Shown here: positions 17,579 through 26,459 of the stretch, piece after piece
How the letters are laid out: every line of letters starts with the position of its first letter
Numbering within the stretch: the stretch's first letter is position 1
Source of the DNA: Synechococcus sp. PROS-U-1
Lineage (GTDB): Bacteria; Cyanobacteriota; Cyanobacteriia; PCC-6307; Cyanobiaceae
Length of the DNA stretch: 64,000 nt
Reading direction: 5' to 3'
Assembly (NCBI RefSeq): GCF_014279755.1
Contig: NZ_CP047951.1
Location: 1,798,001-1,862,000 of the forward strand
The notes under the pieces: model-generated
Told to the model about the DNA's origin: nothing
The model's input: the letters and a program-made list of their open reading frames with translations, nothing else
The model's database searches: none
Translations under genes and position numbers: made by a program

Positions 17579-18802
17579 GTGATGTTCATGACACCGCTGA
17601 TCTTCCATGCGATCGACTTCTCGGCCCGAGAGGTTGGCAGCGGCTTGGCCGTTTCAGCCCTGATCGGCACGGTGGTGCGTCTTCTGAGTGGCGCACTGCT
17701 CGATCGAGGCGTCCGTTGCTCATGGCCCGTCAGGGCCACAACACTGTTGGCGATTGCTGCCGATCTGATCCTGCTGCAAGCGAGCAACTACAGCAGTTAC
17801 CTCATCGGACAACTCCTTCTGGGCTGTGCGGCTGGTCTGTACTGGCCCGCCATCGAATTGGCTGTTCCCTTGAGTTGCGGCAGCATCCCGTCAGGCCGGG
17901 GGTACGCCCTAGTGCGCAGTGCAGATGCTCTCGGGATTGGCATCGGAACGCTGATCGGAACCATGGCCGCAACTCTGGACATCCTGCGAACGGTGTACAC
18001 CGTTGAGGCGGTGTGCATGGGAACAGTGCTGGTCCTCATCTGCCTTTATCCACTCCAGGACGGCCCCCCTTATCGCGAGCTCAGCGGCAACGGTCGAGAC
18101 CATGGAGTTCGACTGCCAACCTCCCGTCTGCCTTGGTTGCTGCCCCTGATGCCCGTGCTGGTCATCAGCGTGGTTGCAACAGGAATCCTGGCTCTTCAGC
18201 AGAGTGTTCTTCCCCTAGATCTAGTGCGCGGGGGGCTGTTGCGACCGGCTCTGAGCGAAAGCCACAGCAGTGCGCTGATCGCCCTGCAATTGACCCTGCT
18301 GGTGAGCCTTCAGTGGCCGGTGGGCCGTTGGCTTGCCGAGCGCAGCGTTGCCTTCGGGCTCGGCCTCAGCCTCGCAGGATTCAGTGTTGGCTGCGGCTTA
18401 ATCGCACTTTCAACCCTGTTCGAAAACGGAACAGCCCTTGTGCTGGCAGCCCTGCTGCCGATGGCGTTCGCCCAGGCCGCATTCCTTCCCACAGCCACAG
18501 AAGCCGTCATCGAAGAGACCCCCCCAGAACATCGGGGCCTAGCGATGGCGCTGTTTTCCCAGTGCTTCGCGGTCAGTGCCATCGTGGCGCCCCTCGCTGG
18601 AGGAACCTTGTTGGACCTTCAGAACAACGGCCTGGTGCTCTGGCTGTTGATGGGAGGGGCCTGCATTGTGGTGCTTCCAACCCTGCGCACCCTGAAACCG
18701 AGATATCGAGCGACAGCAACCAAGGTCGACGCGCCCCGCCCTGGGGAAAAGCAACAGCGCCTTGATGCTTTGGCAGGCAGTCCAGGCAATCTTCGGCGGT
18801 AA
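17579..18802 (+). CDS. Major facilitator superfamily transporter
   Basis: A protein of 407 residues or more, with about twelve hydrophobic segments, a loop-2/3-like motif (SGALLDRGVR) and a second-half LAERSVAF segment, typical of MFS drug or metabolite exporters. The GTG at 17579 would cut into the first membrane span. Upstream codons in the same frame encode a plausible start of that span (RLRFLASIGAGG), but no ATG, GTG or TTG lies there, so the true start is uncertain (a CTG at 17528 is possible). The substrate is unknown. It is divergent from the hydrolase gene. Confidence 0.78.
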   Translation: MMFMTPLIFHAIDFSAREVGSGLAVSALIGTVVRLLSGALLDRGVRCSWPVRATTLLAIAADLILLQASNYSSYLIGQLLLGCAAGLYWPAIELAVPLSCGSIPSGRGYALVRSADALGIGIGTLIGTMAATLDILRTVYTVEAVCMGTVLVLICLYPLQDGPPYRELSGNGRDHGVRLPTSRLPWLLPLMPVLVISVVATGILALQQSVLPLDLVRGGLLRPALSESHSSALIALQLTLLVSLQWPVGRWLAERSVAFGLGLSLAGFSVGCGLIALSTLFENGTALVLAALLPMAFAQAAFLPTATEAVIEETPPEHRGLAMALFSQCFAVSAIVAPLAGGTLLDLQNNGLVLWLLMGGACIVVLPTLRTLKPRYRATATKVDAPRPGEKQQRLDALAGSPGNLRR

Positions 18803-18839
18803 CGGACACAGCCTCTGATCGTTCAGCCGCAAGGTGAGA

Positions 18840-20039
18840 ATGAACCCACAGCAGAAGTCAAAGGCCACCCATCGGGCATCCGAAGGATTGAGACCAGCCA
18901 TGACGGAGACAACATCAGACCGGGCAGGTCAGCCCTTGCAGGGCCAACGGCCTCAGCTCATCGTGCACGCAGGAACGCACAAAACAGCCTCGACCTACAT
19001 CCAGGAACGGCTGCACCGCAATCGTGATCTGCTAGAGCGCCAAGGCGTGAGTCTGCAAGATCCAGAGGACTGCAAGCCCAAGCCAAAAAAACTCGCCGCT
19101 GAGCTGTGCAAACGGAGAACGAAACGCTGGAAGGCCTTCTTCAAGCATCAAGTAAAAGGACCACATCGCCTCCTCAGTGCAGAGCAATTCGCAGTACCAC
19201 TTACTGATCCCGACTGCATCAAGCAACTTGAAGGGATGGCGAATGAAGCTGGTTATGAGCTTCATATTGTGATTTTCATCCGCAGCCAGCTCGACTACAT
19301 CAACTCGCGATACATCTATTCACTACGGCGGTTCTATCACCACCAAACCTTTGAGCAGTTTGTTGACGATGCCTTGAAAGGAAAGCTCCAGAATGAGAGA
19401 AGCATGCGAGGCAAAATCGAACGCCGCCAGGATGTATTTGATTTCTGGACTTATTTCCAGCCGTTACTGAATGCCAGGGACAAGGGCTTGAAGGTGAGTT
19501 TTCTACCGTTCCGCCAAGGCGGATTGGATCCTTTTGAGCAATTCATCCTTGCCATCAACCTTTCGACAAAACTACCCTGGAAATCATGCCCCCAACGTCA
19601 TTTCAACCGCAGCCCGGGAACCCGAGGGGTGTGGCTAGCCCGGGTACTCAGCCAACGCCTCAAGGAGAGCAATATTTCTCCAAAAACAATTGAGAATTCT
19701 TCTCAGATCATTCTCAAAGAGGAGAGAAGGCAGTTCTGGCGAGATCCATCCTTCTGGGGATATTCACGGAAACTGACCAAAAAAGTGACCAGAAACTTCG
19801 AAAAAAACAATGCGAAATTTGCACAAGTTGCGTGGAACTGCAGCTGGGACAAAGCTTTCTCCACAGCCAACAGAGCTGAGCATCGCAAGCGATCCGTTTA
19901 CACGCCTGGATCGATAGAAAATGAAATTCGAATGCATGCGCTTGCGCAACATTTACTTCATCGCATCAAGCAAAAGAAATCTTCTGGAACCACATCACTG
20001 CTAAATCGATTAATCGCTCTTATTCGCCGAAATACTTGA
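18840..20039 (+). CDS. Sulfotransferase-fold protein
   Basis: A protein of about 399 residues. The N-terminal P-loop HAGTHKTASTYIQERL resembles the 5'-phosphosulfate site of PAPS-dependent sulfotransferases, and IVIFIRSQLDYINSRYIYSL resembles the 3'-phosphate region with its Arg/Ser. The C-terminal third is Lys/Arg-rich and more AT-rich than its neighbours. I set the start at ATG 18840, preceded by AAGG at 18831-18834; ATG 18900 is a good alternative that still keeps the P-loop. Targets would probably be surface glycans or lipids. Base composition suggests acquired DNA. Confidence 0.65.
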   Translation: MNPQQKSKATHRASEGLRPAMTETTSDRAGQPLQGQRPQLIVHAGTHKTASTYIQERLHRNRDLLERQGVSLQDPEDCKPKPKKLAAELCKRRTKRWKAFFKHQVKGPHRLLSAEQFAVPLTDPDCIKQLEGMANEAGYELHIVIFIRSQLDYINSRYIYSLRRFYHHQTFEQFVDDALKGKLQNERSMRGKIERRQDVFDFWTYFQPLLNARDKGLKVSFLPFRQGGLDPFEQFILAINLSTKLPWKSCPQRHFNRSPGTRGVWLARVLSQRLKESNISPKTIENSSQIILKEERRQFWRDPSFWGYSRKLTKKVTRNFEKNNAKFAQVAWNCSWDKAFSTANRAEHRKRSVYTPGSIENEIRMHALAQHLLHRIKQKKSSGTTSLLNRLIALIRRNT

Positions 20040-20126
20040 ACAAAAATAGCATTACTTTGTTGTCAATAAAATCACAAGTCGGGCGCAACACTTCTCCATT
20101 GAGCAATTCCATCGGCACAATTCTAT

Positions 20127-20193
20127 AAACTTGAAACTTGAAACTTGAAACTTGAAACTTGAAACTTGAAACTTGAAACTTGAAACTTGAAAC
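20127..20193. repeat. Heptanucleotide tandem repeat, (TTGAAAC) x9
   Basis: Nine perfect head-to-tail copies of TTGAAAC run from 20131 to 20193, preceded by a partial AAAC (20127-20130) and ended by TTTAGG. It lies in an AT-rich spacer between the sulfotransferase-like gene and the 247-residue orphan. It resembles the short tandemly repeated heptamers (STRR) known from filamentous cyanobacteria, but with a different unit. Perfect copies suggest recent expansion by slippage. Confidence 0.97.
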
Positions 20194-20304
20194 TTTAGGC
20201 CAAGACAACCAGCGAAGGCAATCCTCCTAAAACTTTAGAGCATTCTTTAAATCAGATACCATCTAATCATTAGAGCTAGAATTAAAAACTACATCACAGA
20301 ATCA

Positions 20305-21048
20305 ATGGCATCCAATCTCCAGAAACTAAACAAGTTATTCTCGAAAACCAAAAGGGTTTTTGGAATCCGAATACTCGGAACGAGCAATGTCGAACAGGAA
20401 AGATTTAACCATGCCGCAAACGTCTTGCATCAGTATCTCGACAACAACCAAGACGGCAAGCCAGATACCAAGAAATTAGTTCGCAAGCTCAAGCGGAACA
20501 AGGCCGCGATGACATTGTTTGAAAACGAAGCTGAACTCGAGAACTTTCTCGAACATCATGAACACAAGCTTGACAATGCAAAGCTCAACTTCCAAGACCT
20601 ATACAACGATGAAATTATCCTTGCATCAGACAATTCAAATCGATTTGACGCAACGCTCGAAGAAGTTTTCCATTTAATTTGTGACTACGGCTATTCACAA
20701 AGCAACTCAAAGACTTTTGGCTACAACAAAGACTCAATCATTGGCCAACTAATGACGGAGGCCCGAGGTGGGCACTTCAACAAAACCCCAAAAAAATACC
20801 CAAAAAAAGCTTACTACTCTTATAAAGACAAGCATTGTGATTACGACTGCCAGATTGCTGAATACCTCTACTGGGGCGTGACATCCATGCTTGGAGCTCA
20901 AGACGGCCCTGGACGCTACGACGACATCAAAGACGAATGGAGGCTGAACACGCCCGCAAAAATCAAATCAAATGCACCAGAGCTTTATGACCTCCTTAGC
21001 GACCCCAGTACTGGTCTACCAACAGTCCTGCCCGACGGCATTCTTTGA
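20305..21048 (+). CDS. Unrecognised 247-residue protein with an EF-hand-like loop
   Basis: I do not recognise this protein. It has no signal peptide or membrane span. Residues 46-54 (DNNQDGKPD) look like a calcium-binding loop. Residues 114-130 (FDATLEEVFHLICDYGY) and 178-199 (CDYDCQIAEYLYWGVTSMLG) are the most motif-like parts; the Glu119/Glu120/His123 cluster and the Cys178/Cys182 pair could bind metal, but this is a guess. Lys, Asn and Asp are abundant and the DNA is AT-rich relative to the flanks. Its ATG at 20305 is downstream of the heptamer array. Confidence 0.7.
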   Translation: MASNLQKLNKLFSKTKRVFGIRILGTSNVEQERFNHAANVLHQYLDNNQDGKPDTKKLVRKLKRNKAAMTLFENEAELENFLEHHEHKLDNAKLNFQDLYNDEIILASDNSNRFDATLEEVFHLICDYGYSQSNSKTFGYNKDSIIGQLMTEARGGHFNKTPKKYPKKAYYSYKDKHCDYDCQIAEYLYWGVTSMLGAQDGPGRYDDIKDEWRLNTPAKIKSNAPELYDLLSDPSTGLPTVLPDGIL

Positions 21049-21056
21049 TCTCAAGT

Positions 21057-21130
21057 CCAGCAGAATTTCTCAGATCCGACCAATCAATTCCTCAAGATTC
21101 AGATCAGTCAACAACTCTGCTGGCCCTTTT
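21057..21130. terminator. Possible terminator or long-loop inverted repeat
   Basis: CCAGCAGA (21057-21064) and TCTGCTGG (21116-21123) are perfect complements around a 51-nt AT-rich loop, with CCCTTTT following. It sits between the convergent 3' ends of the orphan gene and ychF, so it could end transcription of the former. The long loop makes this weak. Confidence 0.3.
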
Positions 21131-21161
21131 CAAGACCCAATACTTAACGACGATTGGGTGT

Positions 21162-22253
21162 CTATACGTTGAACAAAAATTCCATCACATCACCCTCGTC
21201 CACCACATACTCCTTTCCTTCACTGCGCAGCCAACCCTTGTTGCGTGCTTCTGCCAATGATCCAGCTTCCAAGAGCTTCTCCCATCCGATCGTCTGAGCT
21301 CGGATGAAGCCTCGCTCAAAGTCGGTGTGGATCACCCCAGCGGTTTGCGGTGCGGTCATCCCAGCCTTGAACGTCCAGGCCCGGGTTTCCTTTTCACCGG
21401 TGGTGAAGTATGTGCGCAGACCCAGCAAGCGATAGGTGGCGCGGATCAGGCTTTGCAGACCTCCTTCAGTCACCCCCAAACCTTCGAGGTAATCGCTGCG
21501 CTCGTCATCTCCCAGCTCCACCAGCTCAGCTTCCACCTGCGCTGAAATCCGCACCGTTTCTGCACCTTCCTTGGCCGCCAACTCATTCACCTCGGTGCAG
21601 AAGGCATTGCCATCGGCAAGATCCTCCTCGCTCACATTGGTGGCGTAGATGATCGGCTTGGCCGTTAACAACCCCAAGGGCTTGATCAAGGCCGTCTCCT
21701 CATCCGCTAGCTCGACACTGCGGGCCGCGCCACCGTTCTCAAGCACAGCCTGAATCCGTCCCAACGCAGCATCCTCCAGCTGCGCCTCTTTGCTGGTGCG
21801 CATCTGTTTCTTCAGACGCTCCCGTCGCTTCTCGATCTGGGCCAGGTCAGACAGACCCAGCTCCAGGTTGATCACCTCCGCATCTCGGGACGGTCCCACA
21901 GACCCCGAGACGTGAATGACGTCATCGTCCTCGAAACAACGGATCACGTGGACGATTGCGTCCACCTCACGAATGTTGGCCAAAAACTTGTTGCCCAGAC
22001 CTTCGCCCTGGCTGGCACCTTTCACCAATCCAGCAATATCCACGAACTCCATTCGGGTCGGGATGGTGTTCTGACTCTTGCTGAGTTCGGTTAGCCGATC
22101 CAGCCGCTCATCGGGGACTGCCACGCTGCCGACATTGGGCTCGATCGTGCAGAACGGAAAATTGGCAGCCTGCGCCTGGGCGTTGGCCACCAATGCGTTG
22201 AACAAGGTGGACTTGCCCACATTGGGCAATCCGACAATTCCGGCTTTAAGCAT
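21162..22253 (-). CDS. ychF: Redox-regulated ATPase/GTPase YchF
   Basis: A 363-residue OBG-family P-loop NTPase that in other bacteria prefers ATP and associates with the ribosome. The G1 motif [12 protein letters not shown] starts at residue 8, and the protein ends with the typical TGS-like C-terminus ([30 protein letters not shown] and [10 protein letters not shown]). The length is normal. It is convergent with the orphan gene and divergent from the HlyD-type adaptor. Confidence 0.96.
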   Translation of the reverse strand: MLKAGIVGLPNVGKSTLFNALVANAQAQAANFPFCTIEPNVGSVAVPDERLDRLTELSKSQNTIPTRMEFVDIAGLVKGASQGEGLGNKFLANIREVDAIVHVIRCFEDDDVIHVSGSVGPSRDAEVINLELGLSDLAQIEKRRERLKKQMRTSKEAQLEDAALGRIQAVLENGGAARSVELADEETALIKPLGLLTAKPIIYATNVSEEDLADGNAFCTEVNELAAKEGAETVRISAQVEAELVELGDDERSDYLEGLGVTEGGLQSLIRATYRLLGLRTYFTTGEKETRAWTFKAGMTAPQTAGVIHTDFERGFIRAQTIGWEKLLEAGSLAEARNKGWLRSEGKEYVVDEGDVMEFLFNV

Positions 22254-22304
22254 CGGCGGAATCTACCGGCCAACGGCGAGACTGTTGTGAAGTTTTGTGG
22301 GCCC

Positions 22305-23474
22305 ATGCTGCAGTCCTTGCGCTCCCCCGCGTCCCAATCCCCCGAGGCCGAACTGGCATCCGTAGCTAAAGCGCGATCCAAGCGCCCCAAAGCCGTGATG
22401 GTTGGGCTGTTGTTGCTGGCCCTCTGCGGTGGAGGAGTCCTGCTGCAGCGGTTCGGTCCCTGGAGCAACCGTCAGCGGGACTTGACGCCGTTCACCACCA
22501 CTGCTGAGCAGGGGGTTCTCTCCGGGGTGATCACCGCCAGTGGTGCACTGCAGGCCAAGCAGAAGGTGAACGTGAGTCCGCGCAAGCAGGGGCTACTTGA
22601 TGAACTGCTGGTGGATGAAGGCGATGTTGTGGAAGAAGGCCAGGTGCTGGCGGTGATGGATCAAGCGGATCTCGAGGATCGGTTGCAAGAGAGGCAAGCT
22701 CTGCTGCGCCAGGCGGAGGCCAACTTCCAGACCAAAAAAGAGGATTTCGACCGTCGCAGCAAGCTTTATGCGAGCGGTGTGATCAGCGCAGACGACTTCA
22801 GCGACGTGCGCTTCGAGATGTTGGCCCGACAGGCGGGCCTGATCGCAGCTCGAGAACGTCTAGAGCAATTGGAGCAGGAGAGCCGTGAGCAGACGATCCG
22901 TGCTCCCTTCGCCGGCATGATCACCGCGCGCTACGCCGAACCTGGATCGTTTGTGACCCCCACCACCGCCGCCTCGGCAACGGCCGGTGCCACAAGCTCG
23001 TCGATTGTTGAGCTGTCGCAGGGATTGGAAGTCAGCGCCCGCGTTCCGGAAAGCGACATCGGACGCATCGTGACCGGTCAGAACGCCGAGATCCGCGTTG
23101 ATGCCTTCCCCGATGAACGCTTCTCCGCACGGGTGAGTGAAATTGCCCCCCGTGCTGAAAAAGAAGACAACGTCACCTCCTTCGAGGTGAAACTGAACTT
23201 CGTCGATCCCCCGAAGGAACTGCTGATCGGCATGACCGCCGACATCAACTTCCAGACAGGGCGGAGTGCACCAAAGATCCTGGTGCCCACCGTGGCGATT
23301 TACACAGAAGACGGCAAACCGGGTGTGTTGCTGGTGGATGAGAACCAGAAACCACGTTTCCAGCCAGTGGAACTGGGCAACAGCAGCGGCGACCAGACTG
23401 CGATCCTGAACGGTCTGGAGTCAGGAACACGCGTGTTCATCGATCTGCCTCCCTGGGCTGATCGCCGCGATTGA
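22305..23474 (+). CDS. HlyD/RND-type efflux periplasmic adaptor
   Basis: A 389-residue membrane-fusion protein. One N-terminal anchor (about 30-48), then a lipoyl-like half-motif (VNVSPRKQGLLDELLVDEGDVVEEGQVLAVMD), a coiled-coil hairpin (about 128-200, Glu/Gln/Arg-rich), the returning lipoyl half (TIRAPFAGMITARYAEPG) and beta-barrel domains. It would link an inner-membrane ABC or RND pump to an outer-membrane channel. No pump gene is adjacent. ATG 22305 is preferred over an upstream GTG at 22287 inside the divergent spacer. Confidence 0.88.
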   Translation: MLQSLRSPASQSPEAELASVAKARSKRPKAVMVGLLLLALCGGGVLLQRFGPWSNRQRDLTPFTTTAEQGVLSGVITASGALQAKQKVNVSPRKQGLLDELLVDEGDVVEEGQVLAVMDQADLEDRLQERQALLRQAEANFQTKKEDFDRRSKLYASGVISADDFSDVRFEMLARQAGLIAARERLEQLEQESREQTIRAPFAGMITARYAEPGSFVTPTTAASATAGATSSSIVELSQGLEVSARVPESDIGRIVTGQNAEIRVDAFPDERFSARVSEIAPRAEKEDNVTSFEVKLNFVDPPKELLIGMTADINFQTGRSAPKILVPTVAIYTEDGKPGVLLVDENQKPRFQPVELGNSSGDQTAILNGLESGTRVFIDLPPWADRRD

Positions 23475-23498
23475 TCCACCTACCTTTTCAACACCGTC

Positions 23499-26456
23499 AT
23501 GCCCGAGGCCACCGTCAAGCCCCTCCTGCTGCTTGTGGATGGCCATTCCCTGGCTTTCCGCAGCTTCTACGCCTTCAGCAAGGGGGGAGAAGGGGGCCTC
23601 GCGACCAAAGACGGCAGGCCGACCAGCGTGACCTATGGCTTTCTCAAAGCCCTACTGGACAACAGCAAATCTCTGAAGCCTGAAGGCGTCGCAATCGCCT
23701 TCGATACAGCCGAGCCCACTTTTCGCCACAAGGCAGACGCCAACTACAAGGCTCATCGGGATGTCGCCCCTGAAGTGTTCTTTCAGGACCTTGAACAGTT
23801 GCAGCAGATCCTGGAAACGCACCTGCAGCTCCCCCTCTGCATCGCACCGGGCTTCGAAGCTGACGATGTTCTAGGCACGCTGGCAAACCGAGCAGCCGAT
23901 ACAGGCTGGGGCGTTCGGATTCTGTCTGGAGACCGCGACCTGTTTCAGCTGGTGGATGACAGCCGCGACATCTCGGTTCTTTACATGGGCGGAGGCCCCT
24001 ACGCCAAAAGCAGTGGCCCAATACTGATTCGTGAAGAGGGGGTACTCGGCAAGCTCGGCGTGATGCCTGACAAGGTGGTGGACTTGAAAGCCCTCACCGG
24101 GGACAGCTCCGACAACATCCCCGGAGTGCGAGGTGTGGGCCCGAAAACGGCGATCAACCTGCTCAAGGAGAACAGCGATCTCGACGCGGTTTACACCACC
24201 CTCGAGCAGGTGGAAGCGGAAGGGCCGAAAGCCAGTCGGGGAGCCATCAAGGGAGCACTCAAGGGGAAACTGCGCTCAGACCGTGACAACGCCTATCTCT
24301 CGCGCAAGCTGGCCGAGATTCTTGTGGATGTTCCCCTCCCCAAGGAACCAAGCCTGCCGTTGTCTTCGGTGGATGGCGACGGCCTGAAGAGTTGCCTGGA
24401 AGACCTCGAGCTCAACAGCCTGCTGCGCCAGGTGGAGAGCTTTGTGGCGGCCTTTTCAGAAGGGGGTTACGGGGCCAACGCGGCGGCCGCTGCTGCTAAG
24501 GCCACCAGCCCAGCCACCTCAGAACAACCGACTGCCGGTGCCGCCGCCGAACAGGCGACAGACGAGGAGGTGGGGCTGCCCGCCCTGAAACCCCAGCTGA
24601 TCCAAACCGAAGCAGCCCTGGATGCTCTGGTGAAGAGGCTGATGGCCTGCACCGACAGCACCCAGCCTGTCGCCTTTGACACGGAGACCACCGACCTCAA
24701 CCCCTTTCGGGCCGAGCTGGTGGGCATCGGCATTTGCTGGGACGAGGCCCTGGACGCTCTGGCCTACATCCCGCTGGGGCACAAAGGCACCGAAGACAGC
24801 AGCCCTGAGCAGCTGGCGTTGGAAACAGTGCTCACTGCCCTCGCTCCTTGGCTGGCCAGCAACACCCACCCCAAAACCCTCCAAAACGCCAAATACGACC
24901 GCCTGATCCTGCTGCGGCACGGCGTTGCCCTGGAGGGCGTTGTGATCGACACGCTGCTGGCGGATTACTTACGAGATGCAGCAGCCAAACATGGCCTGGA
25001 GCTGATGGCGGAGCGGGAATTTGGCTTCCAGCCCACCTCCTTCACCGATCTGGTGGGCAAAAAACAAACCTTTGCCGATGTCCCGCTGGAGCCCGCCAGC
25101 CTGTACTGCGGAATGGACGTTCACGTCACCCGCCGCCTGGCACTGCTGCTGCACAGTCAGCTGGAGGCGATGGGTCCTCAGCTGCTGCCTCTGCTCGAAC
25201 AGGTGGAGCAACCCCTTGAACCGGTGCTGGCCCTCATGGAGTCCACCGGGATTCGGATCGATGTGCCCTACCTCCAGGGCCTCTCAGAGGAAATGGGAAC
25301 CACCCTGCAGCGGTTGGAAGCCGAAGCCAAAGAAGCCGCCGGTGTTGAGTTCAATCTGGCCTCACCCAAGCAGCTAGGGGAATTGCTGTTCGACACCCTG
25401 GGGCTGGATCGCAAAAAATCCCGCCGAACCAAGACCGGCTTCAGCACCGATGCCACCGTGCTGGAGAAACTCGGCAATGACCACCCCGTGGTGCCGCTGG
25501 TGCTGGAGCACCGGGTGCTCAGCAAGCTGAAAAGCACCTACATCGATGCCCTGCCCCAATTGGTGGAGCCGGAAACAGGGCGTGTCCACACCGATTTCAA
25601 CCAGGCGGTGACGGCGACGGGCCGGCTAAGCAGCAGCAACCCCAACCTGCAGAACATCCCAGTCCGCACTGAGTACAGCCGGCGCATCCGCAAGGCCTTC
25701 CTGCCGCAGGAAGGCTGGACCTTGCTCAGTGCTGACTACTCCCAAATCGAACTGCGCATTCTCACGCACCTCTCGGGCGAAGAGGTGCTTCAAGAGGCCT
25801 ACCGCAGCGGTGATGACGTCCACGCGCTGACCGCTCGGCTTTTGCTGGACAAAGACGATGTCAGTTCGGACGAACGCCGCCTCGGCAAGACCATCAACTT
25901 CGGGGTGATCTACGGCATGGGAGCCCAGCGATTCGCGCGGGAAACCGGCGTAAGCCAGAGCGAAGCCAAGGATTTCCTGGCGAAATACAAACAGCGCTAC
26001 CCGAAGGTGTTCGCGTTCCTGGAGCTGCAGGAACGCCTCGCCCTGAGCCGCGGCTACGTGGAAACGATCCTTGGCCGACGGCGTCCGTTCCATTTTGACC
26101 GCAACGGTTTGGGCCGGCTGCTGGGCAAGGATCCCTTGGAGATCGATCTGGATGTGGCCCGCCGCGGAGGCATGGAGGCTCAACAACTCCGAGCCGCTGC
26201 CAATGCTCCGATTCAGGGGTCGAGTGCCGACATCATCAAAGTGGCGATGGTGCAGCTGCAAGCAGCCCTACAGAGCCAGGGGCTGCCTGCCCAACTGCTA
26301 CTGCAAGTGCACGACGAACTGGTGCTCGAAGTCGCACCGGATGCCTTGAAGGCCATCCGAGATCTGGTGGTGAAGACCATGGAACAGGCCGTCGAGCTGA
26401 CTGTGCCTTTGGTGGTGGAGACCGGCGTCGGCGCGAACTGGATGGAAGCGAAATAA
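23499..26456 (+). CDS. polA: DNA polymerase I
   Basis: A 985-residue family A polymerase. The N-terminal 5'-3' exonuclease domain (about 1-300) includes FEADDVLGTLA and LTGDSSDNIPGVRGVGPKTA. An Ala-rich linker lies near 325-350. The 3'-5' exonuclease domain keeps its DxE motif (AFDTETTDLN), so proofreading may be active. The polymerase domain contains DYSQIELRIL, KTINFGVIYGMG and LLQVHDELVLEV. It acts in Okazaki fragment maturation and repair. Confidence 0.97.
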   Translation: MPEATVKPLLLLVDGHSLAFRSFYAFSKGGEGGLATKDGRPTSVTYGFLKALLDNSKSLKPEGVAIAFDTAEPTFRHKADANYKAHRDVAPEVFFQDLEQLQQILETHLQLPLCIAPGFEADDVLGTLANRAADTGWGVRILSGDRDLFQLVDDSRDISVLYMGGGPYAKSSGPILIREEGVLGKLGVMPDKVVDLKALTGDSSDNIPGVRGVGPKTAINLLKENSDLDAVYTTLEQVEAEGPKASRGAIKGALKGKLRSDRDNAYLSRKLAEILVDVPLPKEPSLPLSSVDGDGLKSCLEDLELNSLLRQVESFVAAFSEGGYGANAAAAAAKATSPATSEQPTAGAAAEQATDEEVGLPALKPQLIQTEAALDALVKRLMACTDSTQPVAFDTETTDLNPFRAELVGIGICWDEALDALAYIPLGHKGTEDSSPEQLALETVLTALAPWLASNTHPKTLQNAKYDRLILLRHGVALEGVVIDTLLADYLRDAAAKHGLELMAEREFGFQPTSFTDLVGKKQTFADVPLEPASLYCGMDVHVTRRLALLLHSQLEAMGPQLLPLLEQVEQPLEPVLALMESTGIRIDVPYLQGLSEEMGTTLQRLEAEAKEAAGVEFNLASPKQLGELLFDTLGLDRKKSRRTKTGFSTDATVLEKLGNDHPVVPLVLEHRVLSKLKSTYIDALPQLVEPETGRVHTDFNQAVTATGRLSSSNPNLQNIPVRTEYSRRIRKAFLPQEGWTLLSADYSQIELRILTHLSGEEVLQEAYRSGDDVHALTARLLLDKDDVSSDERRLGKTINFGVIYGMGAQRFARETGVSQSEAKDFLAKYKQRYPKVFAFLELQERLALSRGYVETILGRRRPFHFDRNGLGRLLGKDPLEIDLDVARRGGMEAQQLRAAANAPIQGSSADIIKVAMVQLQAALQSQGLPAQLLLQVHDELVLEVAPDALKAIRDLVVKTMEQAVELTVPLVVETGVGANWMEAK

Positions 26457-26459
26457 AGA

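Noticed and set aside
20127-20193. Heptamer array as a CRISPR or origin iterons
   Set aside because: Units are contiguous and 7 bp, with no spacers, and no dnaA gene or DnaA-box cluster is seen nearby.
20020-20208. 62-codon minus-strand frame with KFQVSSF repeats
   Set aside because: It is only the translation of the TTGAAAC array (three heptamers give seven codons) and overlaps the end of the sulfotransferase-like gene.
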